From: Epiperipatus broadwayi
Taxonomy: Eukaryota > Onychophora > Udeonychophora > Euonychophora > Peripatidae
Direction: 5' to 3'
NCBI GenBank assembly: GCA_028023455.1
Contig: JAQFVV010006306.1
Coordinates: 4,059,001 to 4,123,000 of the forward strand
DNA: 64,000 bases
This document shows, one piece after another, positions 55,281 to 64,000 of the stretch. The translations under genes were made by a program, and so were the position numbers. Position 1 is the first letter of the stretch. Every line of letters begins with the position of its first letter. The notes under the pieces are model-generated. The model made no database searches, was not told the DNA's origin, and saw only the letters and a program-made list of their open reading frames with translations.

Positions 55281-56180
55281 ATATTAGGTACTGTGGTATT
55301 AGACCTACGACATGAAGAATTACAATCGTTTAATCATCAAATTAATTAGGTTATTAAATCAAAAACATATTTTAAAATCTACATTAAAAAAAAAAACAAT
55401 TTAACAAAAAAAAAATACGAAAAGCATTAATGTGAAGAATCGTTAAAATGCGTGTTTAAATCAAATTTAGTGTGTGTTTGCACGTGCATATTCTGCATAA
55501 TCTATTTTAATACATTGTACAGGCTAATACCTGCATTTATATATGTAATATATGCGAGATTCGAACTCAGACTTTTACACGACCTACAACTCTCAGTGCC
55601 ATCTTATATTGCTGACTCACCCGATCACACACATGTTGAAAAGATAAATAATCACCAATAGACGTATTTTGTGCTAAACCAGCACTCATCAGTTGGTTCA
55701 GATTACCATCTCCACACATATATACAATTAGTACTCAGCTTTATATTAAGCTAACCAATCTTCATACTTCAATGAGTACTGGTTTAGCTCGAAATACGTA
55801 TATTGGTGATTATTTATTTTTTCAACATGTGTCATCAGGTGAGTCAGCAATATAAGATGGCATTGAGAGTTGTAGATCATGTGAAAGTCAGAGTTTGAAT
55901 CCCGCATATATTACATATATAAATGCAGGTGTAAGCCTGTATAATGTATTAAAATAGATTATGCAGAATATGCACGTGCAAACACACACTCAATTTGATT
56001 TAAACATGCATTTTAACTATTCTTCACATTAATGTTTTTTGTTTTTTTTATTAAATTGTTTTTTTTTTTTTTAAATGTAGATTTTAAAATATGTTTTTGA
56101 TTTAATAACCTAATTAATTTAATGATTAAATGATTATAATTCTTCATGTCGCAGCTCTAATACCACAGTACCAATATTAT
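55281..56180. repeat. large palindrome containing C-family ends
   Basis: Left arm 55,281-55,689 and right arm 55,771-56,180 are inverted copies for about 410 bp, both starting or ending with GGTACTGTGGTATTAGA or its complement, with an 81-bp centre. The inner part of each arm is C-family sequence, the outer part is not, so the duplication includes flanking DNA. Confidence 0.8.
55655..55696 (-). ncRNA. hammerhead ribozyme, C family (one core change)
   Basis: CCAA/TTGG, CTGATGA and stem II GTGCTG/..AGCAC are intact, but GAAA reads AAAA. The mirrored arm (55,771-55,806) keeps GAAATACGTATATTGG but lost CTGATGA, so the two halves are complementary losses. Confidence 0.55.
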
Positions 56181-56985
56181 AATATCTACAGTTATTACAA
56201 TCGATATTCATATATTTACTTGATCTTATCAATAAAAATTTTGTCACATAAGTTTATTCAAATCCATTTATCTTAAATATACTATATGATTTAAGAATTT
56301 ATTATATTTTATCTTATTGTGAATTTAAAAGATGCGATGGCTAAAAAATTTTTTTATGTAAATAAGAATTTATCATTTTGGTCGTGTTCCTAAATATAAT
56401 TACAGATTTCTAATTCATAAACTCAAGCCATCCCTGTTCTTTCAGATAATATATTATTAAGTTAATCAAAGTTTTTCTATGATTTGTGACTATATTGTGG
56501 TTTTAATTGAAATAACCTTCCAATAATCCCCCAAAAATGAGACATATGGATTCATATGGATTTGTTGCGTAAAACTATTATTAACAGATAACTTTTATAA
56601 ATTTATCTCTATGGTTTACAATTTTTGTGAAGAAATTATTCTTGAAATATAATTAAAATCAGGTTGGTTATATCATTATATTCAAATTACTTTACTTATA
56701 ATAGTCCTCATTTTTGATTCATGAACATTGGTATTAATTATCTTATGCTTTCTGGAATCAAAAATCTGGGATGTAGTATTTATTTATTTGGCATATGGAA
56801 TTTTTTTAAGATAGCTTAACTAATAATTAACAAGATATAATTAAAGAACTTCTAGAGATTCTAACTAGGAAATAGATTTATTAAATACTTCAATTCTGTT
56901 ACTATAATCATAAATTTAAGTCATTAATGACATGATTATAGTTTTTTGTCTAATCAATAGCTAATAAATTCCATTTATTAAGCAG
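56181..56985. other. AT-rich spacer
   Basis: No supported feature. Confidence 0.4.
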
Positions 56986-56989
56986 ATGA

Positions 56990-57310
56990 ACACAATGACC
57001 ATGATTGGTCTAGAATCTGTTGATGAAATTTCATTTGTGTTTAGTAAATCCAACTGGATTTGTCGTTGGTTGAACATCCAAAAGAAGGAATCTTGATTTG
57101 AGTCAAGTTTTGGGTGTTGAAACAATATTACGAGTTACTGACAAATTTATCTCCTAACAGTTTTTTATACATCCGTGAGGCATTTCTCCTGATATCTGAT
57201 GAAGGAAAAATGGGAATGTGTCCATGAGAATTATGGCCTCATTATAGATATGTTGATCAGTGTTACCAACTGCACTCATCAATATATTTGTAATTAAATC
57301 AACAACCTAC
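56990..57310 (+). pseudogene. decayed coding-like region, unrecognised
   Basis: Protein-like stretches in shifting frames: MIGLESVDEISFVFSKSNWI, CRWLNIQKKES, then FLYIREAFLLISDEGKMGMC. Probably an old transposon or pseudogene. Confidence 0.25.
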
Positions 57311-57800
57311 AATATAACAACCAAATCTATCTAATCACTGTTGTTCTATAAACTGAAGCATCAGTTAGGATAACAAGAACATTATTAACTTTCTATGAGC
57401 CAAAAATATCAAATTAGCACTTTACAAAAAGAGCAGAATATCAATAATTTCTAGATTTTCAAAAACATCAAATGAGTCTCTTACAAATATATAAATATAG
57501 TAATGGAATGAGATGATAGTAAGTTAACAATAATTATCAGAAGCCAAATATAATGAAATATGAAATGCTATACTAGTAAAATTATTGAAACTCTTACTGG
57601 GTTGATAACTGAATAGGGTGTTACATAATTAATAAATAATTTCGCTGAAGATCATCCATTGGTGCACCATATGTAACAGAATAGAAGAGATGATTATTAT
57701 TTGTGTAATAAATATTAAAATATACCAATGATATTTTGACGTCTGAAATGCATATGGATAACTTTAAGTATACATATACCCAGAAGTCAATTGTAAAGAG
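57311..57800. other. AT-rich spacer
   Basis: No supported feature. Confidence 0.4.
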
Positions 57801-57806
57801 TATCAT

Positions 57807-57895
57807 GATGAGGGTTTGAATTTACAGCCCAAAAGATTAAATCACCTGATCATCATGCAGGTTACTTAATCACCGCTATGACATGTACGACTCAA
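57807..57895 (-). ncRNA. tRNA-like remnant
   Basis: A B-box-like AAATTCAAACCC and a TTTAATC anticodon-like loop on the minus strand. Confidence 0.3.
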
Positions 57896-57944
57896 TCTTT
57901 TATATAATAAGTCCATTCTTTTCTGCAGCCTTTGAACTTATTTG

Positions 57945-58047
57945 AAACGATCACATGATCACCATTTCATATGCTTACACGGGCTGTTAGTAAGAGTACC
58001 AAACTACCCATACAGTAGTGGTGGCACTACTGTAGGGAAAGTTTGGT
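57945..58047. repeat. A-family minimal foldback
   Basis: Edges only: CATACAGTAGTGG and GGCACTACTGTAGGG back to back. Confidence 0.55.
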
Positions 58048-58522
58048 ATTGGGTGTGAGTTAATTTATGATAATAGTAAGGAAAGTAGTTTATTGTTTAA
58101 GACTCGAACGGGATCTTTAGCTACAAAAGAATATACATGTAAATGGAAAACTATGAGCAATTTAGTGTGCAAATTGTGTAAGGAAGGTATAGAAAATATT
58201 AGGCATCTGTTGATTGAATGTAAATGCTTGAAAGCAGAAAGGGTACAGATAATGAAGTTATGGGAGAATAGGTATGAACAAAGTGACTATACAGAAAGTG
58301 AGTTATTAGTTTTTATGCTGGGTTTGCGAAAAGTTAAGGGGGGTTTAGATATAAAGGCCATAGAGTTGACAAAGATTATGTTGTGGAAATGGGATTGGGC
58401 AGACTATGGGAAGACTTAGAGTGGGGAATGGAAAATAAGGTGGCTAACAGGTTTATCTGAGCATTAGTGCTGAGATATTCCTGACTTTGGTTAAGGAGGG
58501 GCCAAATACATCACATCACATA
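58048..58522 (+). pseudogene. LINE C-terminal region (LINE-Y, copy 2)
   Basis: Starts CELIYDNSKESSLLFKTRTG and continues with the zinc motif CKLCKEGIENIRHLLIEC to a stop at 58,419; tail ends ACATCACATCACATAC. Over the shared part it closely resembles the 35-kb copy. 5' truncated at a point inside the A foldback. Confidence 0.75.
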
Positions 58523-59984
58523 CTCTTATTTGAAACGATTTGATTTTCGTAGAATGAGCATATAAAGATAATATTCTAATGTCATACATACACTGTACAG
58601 AAACTTCAGATGTACAATGGATTGATAATAGAAAGAAATAAGATGCTAACATAAATAAGCAGCCCAGCCTAGAGCACATAAACTAACCTATTAATTAATT
58701 AGATACAAATTCATGGTTTAATTTTCTAACAATAACTCCAATATTATCATTTAATCCTCAGCAGAAATACATGCAAAATATTAAGTCTACCCAGATGATA
58801 ATCAGTATCTGCATACGATTTTTAGATGTATAGAAGTAAAACATTGAATTCTAGGTGGGAGCAAAATTAGGATGGGGGTGGAAGAATAAAAATGAGAGAA
58901 ACTATTAACAGATTAAAAACAAGCTTCTCTGATTTGCAATCAAATTTGCAAATTACAACTCCCACACACACACACACATATATAAAAGATATTAAGATTA
59001 TATAAAAAATGGTAAATATTAACAAAGTAAAAAAAAAAAGTGCAGTAATTTAATCAAATTCAATGGAAATAATTCTTAAAATTTTGTTAGATCGCATATA
59101 AACGGTTTCACCTAGAGACCTGACAGCATCTATATACCTATGTACAACTTGATCCATAGATGTGTGTACATGAAAAACTACTTTCCTTATGGGCAAGTAT
59201 CATTCTTCATTCTGCAAGCTTTTTATTTGATAACTCATTTCTTATTTAAGTTGCCTTCTTTGTATATATTTTAAATTACATTCCGTTTTCAGCACTTAAG
59301 ATTTTATATATCCCTTTTTTATCACTAGGCATAGAGATTAGACGGCGGTGATTCTTCTACACAGGTTGACTACACCCATGGCTAAAAGTCTCAAAATTTA
59401 TGTAGACATCTGCTACTTATCACTATCCTGGTAGATAGGAACTAGACAACAATTGGTGGACTGGAATTTTTGACAGCTTATTTTGCTGCATTTCACTTCA
59501 TACTGCAAGGGTCTGCTACATTTCAGGCTTAGGTATTGTTTTCTGCTAATTTCAATCATGGGCACTAGCAATATGGATTCATTATGCAAAATACTTAGAA
59601 CATCCCGTTGAACTGTTTCCTGTTGGCAACCTTGACTTACATATATATATATATCGTCATTTCAATTTTGCATTCATACATTCAAGTCTACACAAAAAAT
59701 AACTTTAAATTCACACATTGCTTTTTAATTAACATTTTATACTGTTATTTTTATTTCTTTAATAAACCATTTTCTCAATTTCAAGCTCATCTTTTAATGG
59801 CTGTTTTCAATTAATTATACTTTATAGCTTTTTTTTTTTTTAAACATTATTTGAATTTCCAACTTTTAATACGAAATTAAATCACCTCATTGTGGTAGTA
59901 ATAAATGTTCTTTTTCGAATAATTTATTAGCATAGTTATTACCCAAATAAAATTATTTAAATTATTGAACAATACAATATTTAG
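58523..59984. other. spacer, slightly less AT-rich at 59,330-59,560
   Basis: The richer part (GACGGCGGTGATTC, CACCCATGGC) may be an old repeat, but no second copy occurs here. Confidence 0.3.
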
Positions 59985-60210
59985 TGTTTTCCTGAAAGTT
60001 TGTGATGATTGTGTTTTAGTTGTATTTATACATTGGACTATTTCCATAATCTAATATGCGTATTGAATGTCTTTACAAAATTTAACATTATTTAAATATT
60101 CCAAATACATTCAACTGTTAGTAATAGCACTCATGATGGGGTTAGAATATTACTTTAAAATTCAATAGTCAAAAATCCAAGGGTCCAGATTCCTGGGTTC
60201 AAAATTCATT
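59985..60210. repeat. D-family scraps, tail and head in opposite orientations
   Basis: Tail (59,985-60,135) reads minus, head-like piece (60,135-60,210) reads plus. No ribozyme. Confidence 0.5.
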
Positions 60211-60645
60211 TATAATTACAATTAGGCCAGTTAGCATCAATATACATTATTATAAAAGTTTAAAGTTGTAATAATTATATTTATAAAGCGCATACTCGTT
60301 ACTTGCAGAGGTCCCTACTATCGTTTTTTTCAGGTGCATAGTTTTAAGGTTGTAACTTTAATATATATTACTATAAAAGTTTAATTGATTTAATTAGTGA
60401 CAATGATTTAAAACAAAAGAATAAGAGACTTCAATTAAATAATTTCTGAAGTAGTTTAATATAATAGTTTTTTTAATATAATAATTTTCTCAAGGTATCA
60501 AAATAAGAAATTCACATATTATTTTCTTTTACCATTATTTATTCTTGTGAAACAGAATTTTAGTACTAAGCTGTAATTAATAGTATAGGAATATATTTAA
60601 AACTATATCTGACATGAATATAAGACTATTTATACCCAATATGGG
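60211..60645. other. AT-rich spacer
   Basis: No supported feature. Confidence 0.4.
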
Positions 60646-60649
60646 TAAG

Positions 60650-61018
60650 AGAGCAAATAGGTGTTACTGGCCTCATTGAAAAAATTAAAAGACAAGTGAA
60701 GTTGGGTTGGCCATATTTCTAGAAGAGATGATAATAGCTGCACAATTGAAATCTTAAACTGGATTCCAAGAGATTGTAAAAGACCCAAGGGTGTTGGACA
60801 TATTTCTAGAAGAGATGATAATAGCTGCACAATTGAAATCTTAAACTGGATTCCAAGAGATTGTAAAAGACCCAGAATGAGACCACATGTGAGATGGATG
60901 GATGAAATAAGAAAGTGTGCAAGGGTGATGTGGAGAAGAGATGCTAGAGATAGGAGAAGATGGATTGAACTTGGAGAGACCTTCATCCAGCAGTGGATTG
61001 ATCATGCTTGATGATGAT
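60650..61018 (+). pseudogene. RTE-type LINE C-terminus with internal duplication
   Basis: Reads GHISRRDDNSCTIEILNWIP, RDCKRPRMRPHVRWMDEI, then RWIELGETFIQQWIDHA and TGA at 61,009-61,011, the typical end of RTE-type proteins, followed by a (TGA)n tail. An 80-bp part is duplicated (60,711-60,790 and 60,800-60,875). Nearly matching ATACCCAATA/ATACCCAGTA at the edges may be the target duplication. Confidence 0.75.
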
Positions 61019-61019
61019 G

Positions 61020-61865
61020 ATACCCAGTACTAAAAAAATGTTATTCCAAGATCCACAAACATCAATTTCGTCAAAAACTGATTTTTTATTTCTTTCCAAA
61101 AATTAAACTGTTTTAATACAATTATATGGGTATTATATTTATGAAAATTTCACTGTAATTTTTTTAAAAATAAATATCCGTACTGTGAATTGCAAGTCTT
61201 TCATATTGTAAAAAAGTTTGGGAAAAAATGTACTGAAAGGTCTGGAATGCATTCCAGAATAATTTTATCTTGTGCTTGTTGCTGTAATAATTTTAGATAT
61301 ATGTAATTAGAAGCTATTAATAAACAAGTATTTTAATTAAATAATAAACGAAAATAAGTGTGAATGTTTTAAATAAGCTTTTCAATACTTTTAATAATAA
61401 TTAAGATATTTTTTTAAGATAAATTAAAACTTGGCATCTTAAAATAAAATACTTTTTTTTTTGTCTGAGAAAAAATATTTTATAATTAAATTAATATTTT
61501 AATTTTATAATAAAATGGTACATTGTTGTAAATTGACAGGCATTTATTAATTTTGACTAAAAACAAAAAAACATATTAAAAAGTCAAATGAAGTATAATC
61601 AAAATAGAAGTTTATTAAGATGATAAATTCACTTTAAAATTTTTTATATTTTCTACAATGAATGTTATTTCAATAACAAAGAAAGAACACAGCTGTTTAA
61701 GAAGAGGTATCAAAAGAATCTACATAAAAAAATGGTGAATAATTACATGTCCATATGGAAGTAGCATGGGGTTAAGATTTTATAAGAACAACAAAAAATA
61801 AGTACTCAAAGAACATTTGTTATAGAAGTTTGAGATCATAATATGCATAAAAATGTTTTATATAT
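61020..61865. other. AT-rich spacer
   Basis: No supported feature. Confidence 0.4.
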
Positions 61866-61867
61866 AA

Positions 61868-62545
61868 ATTATCATCATCATCATCAACCATCATCAACCA
61901 CTGCTGGATGAAGGTCACTCCAAGTTCAATTCATCTTCTCCGATCTTTAACTTCTCTTCACCACATCATCCCTGCACACTGTCTTATTTCATCTATCCAT
62001 CTCACATGTGGGCTCTTTCTGGGTCTTTTACAATCTCTTGGAATCCAGTTTAAGATTTCAATTGTCTATATCTATTATCATTTCTTCTAGCAATATGTCC
62101 AGCCCAACTCCATTTCACTCTTAATTTTTTCAATGAGGTCAGTAACACTTGTTTGTTCTCTTATCTATATATTGCGTTTTCGATCTCTTTTTTGTTACTC
62201 CTAAAATGCATCTCTCCATACTTCTTTGAGTGGTCTGAAGTCTCTATACTGCTCTTCTAATTTCATCCATTATGTTTCCATCTGTATTAATAATCTGACC
62301 AAGGTATTTGTAGCTGTTAACTTCTTCGGACTCATCATAATCAATCTTTATTTTCATATTTTGAGAAAATCCATTGAACATTACTTTAATCTTTTTAACG
62401 TTTATCTTTAGTCCTACTTTAATCTGATAACTACAGCAACATTTCCTGCAGCTCTAAAGCATTATTTGCAAAAACAACTACATCATCTGCAAAATCTAAA
62501 TGATTTAAATAATCTCCATTTACTTTCACTCCTTTAGTTTCCCAT
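61868..62545 (-). pseudogene. RTE-type LINE reverse transcriptase and C-terminus
   Basis: On the minus strand, GDYLNHLDFADDVVVFANNA (around 62,480-62,520) holds the FADD catalytic box of reverse transcriptase. Then come INTDGNIMDEIRR and the same C-terminal end as at 60.7 kb, followed by the (TGA)n tail at about 61,870. Several frameshifts and stops. Confidence 0.8.
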
Positions 62546-62689
62546 TTCAATCATCCTTATTTAATAAAAATGACAGATTTAACAATAAAAAAAATCAATT
62601 CAACCACTAATTATTTTATATGTAAGCTAACTTAATTACAAAACATTTACATATATCAATATTCAAGAAGTATAATAATTACTCTTTCT

Positions 62690-62884
62690 TATTGTATTGC
62701 CAAATGTATACCATATAATACTAAATCATCCATGCACTTTGTTACACAATACTTTATTTACCACCCTCTTTTACAGTTCAATTGCTGGGGCAATTGAAAC
62801 TGTAAACTGTAAAAGAGGATGATAAATAAAGCATTGTGTAACAGTAATAATGTGCATGGATGATTTAGTATTATATGGTATATA
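62690..62884. repeat. F-family inverted dimer, ribozymes deleted
   Basis: Same outer sequence as 51,977-52,257, but the centre lacks CTGAAGA. Only GGCAATTGAAACTGTAAACT of the ribozyme remains. Confidence 0.65.
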
Positions 62885-62979
62885 TCAATATTATTAAGAA
62901 ATACCATAAATTGCAGAAGTTTCTCTAATCTCTCCTATAATATTCTTTTCAAATTATAGCAAAACCCTTTCCTGAAAGC

Positions 62980-63560
62980 CATCTAGCAAATGTTTCTACT
63001 TCTCTTGCTATCATCCTATGCAATTTTCACATCATATATTTTTATAAATCTTTTACCTTTAAATATATATCCAATTTAGGTAAACAATGGTTTACATTTT
63101 TTCTATTCTTTTGTATTTTAAATCGTATCATCTAAACTTATCACACTTCTCAAAATCCACATTTCTAAAACCACTAAATCTTTTCATTCTATTTTCCTAT
63201 CTAATTCCACATAAAGTTGCAATCTGAACAAACATATAATGTCTCTTTCTTCTAAAAACCAATGTTTCCATTATTTTTAAAATATTTTCTGCCCAATTAA
63301 CATCTTGATCTTATTGCCGTTTCATCATTTTTTCACGGACATTAGTTAAACTCATCAGCACTATCAACAACCACTACCATGTTATCAGAAAATCTAACAT
63401 AACAAACCTTTTAATACTAATTCATTTTTTTACAAAACAAAAATTCATTTTGCAATTTGAAAGAAATATTAAACAAATAGGGGATAGACAATATTACCAT
63501 CTCCTGCTATATTTCTCGCTTCAGCAAATAGGTCATTTAATCTTACAAACATCTTCTGAT
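62980..63560 (-). pseudogene. LINE reverse transcriptase remnant
   Basis: Minus strand near 63,345-63,405 reads CYVRFSDNMVVVVDSADEF, the RT box with the second catalytic Asp replaced (SDN). Upstream MFVRLNDLFAEARNIAGDGN and downstream KKETLYVC... are degraded. Different from the RTE copies. Confidence 0.5.
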
Positions 63561-63599
63561 TCATGATAATGATATTTTGGTGGTAATTATATGATTGAC

Positions 63600-64000
63600 T
63601 AATCTGGACCATTGAATTTAAGATGACATTCCAATCAATTAAGTCATTTTGTCAAAGGCCTTTGACAGAGAAGTGCATGTCGTTAGATTATCATATTAAA
63701 TTCAATATTCATCAATCTAACAGACCAGATTCGATTCCCATGCACACTTGACATAATATCTGGTTGGTTTTCAACATCCCCTAACCTGAAGGTCCAAGTT
63801 CAATTCCAATGTTAATATTACCACTAGTCAGGCCAGCAATACCAGAAGAGAGGAGACAAACACCAATCAAAATGTATATATTAATCTATGCATTATTACT
63901 ATTAGTTGAATGTATTTGAAAAGTTTAAATAAAATTTTATATTTTCTAAAAACATTTAACAATTACTATTAGACGATGGAAATGGTCCAAGATAAAATTC
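63600..64000 (+). repeat. D-family copies, rearranged, running off the window
   Basis: Head pieces at 63,610-63,760 in both orientations, then linker, decayed ribozyme region (63,836-63,880) and tail to the end. Confidence 0.55.

Overview
This is strongly AT-rich eukaryotic (metazoan) DNA, almost entirely repeats and intron-like or intergenic sequence. It holds a deleted Ty3/gypsy element, Penelope-like (PLE) and LINE fragments, hAT and TIR DNA transposons, tRNA-derived SINE heads and many inverted repeats. No complete host gene can be read. The species cannot be named from sequence alone; the mix of PLE, RTE-type LINEs and ribozyme-bearing short repeats suggests an invertebrate, with mollusc, cnidarian or chelicerate all possible. 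A 19-base exact match to an Illumina adapter at 42,603-42,621 indicates a short-read assembly and a possible false join there.

The most striking content is self-cleaving RNA. At least six short-repeat families (called A to F here) each carry a recognisable hammerhead ribozyme: a CTGANGA core, a hairpin (stem II), GAAA, a very short stem III ending in UH, and a stem I closed by flanking bases. In A, B, C and E the stem III bases are self-complementary (ACTAGT, ACCGGT, ATACGTAT, ACCATGGT), as in the minimal type I ribozymes described for PLEs and retrozymes, which are thought to work as dimers. About 40 copies, from perfect to decayed, are spread from 1.6 to 55.7 kb. Several units lie in direct tandem (A about 450 bp, B about 375-425 bp) and many form head-to-head inverted dimers. 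D copies join a tRNA-like Pol III head to the ribozyme, and one copy has a 12-bp target duplication.

Layout: 1.9-7.2 kb gypsy element with a solo-LTR-like insertion in one LTR; 8.3-14.7 kb E, C and A repeats; 11.5-21.4 kb several exon-like segments on the minus strand, four of them with consistent splice phases; 17.6-20.9 kb large inverted repeats; 24-32.98 kb D, A, RTE, PLE, LINE and B elements; 34.97-39.3 kb LINE and A arrays; 40.5-41.3 kb C repeats; 42.0-43.6 kb GC-richer segment with the adapter; 44.1-46.8 kb inverted PLE pieces and a LINE; 47-55 kb D, hAT, TIR, F and C elements; 55.28-56.18 kb a palindrome of about 0.9 kb; 58-63.6 kb LINE, RTE, D and F remnants.

Nothing suggests a bacterial operon, phage or CRISPR locus. 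The elements probably depend on one another: PLE and LINE relics could have supplied reverse transcriptase for the non-coding families, but none of the fragments here is intact.
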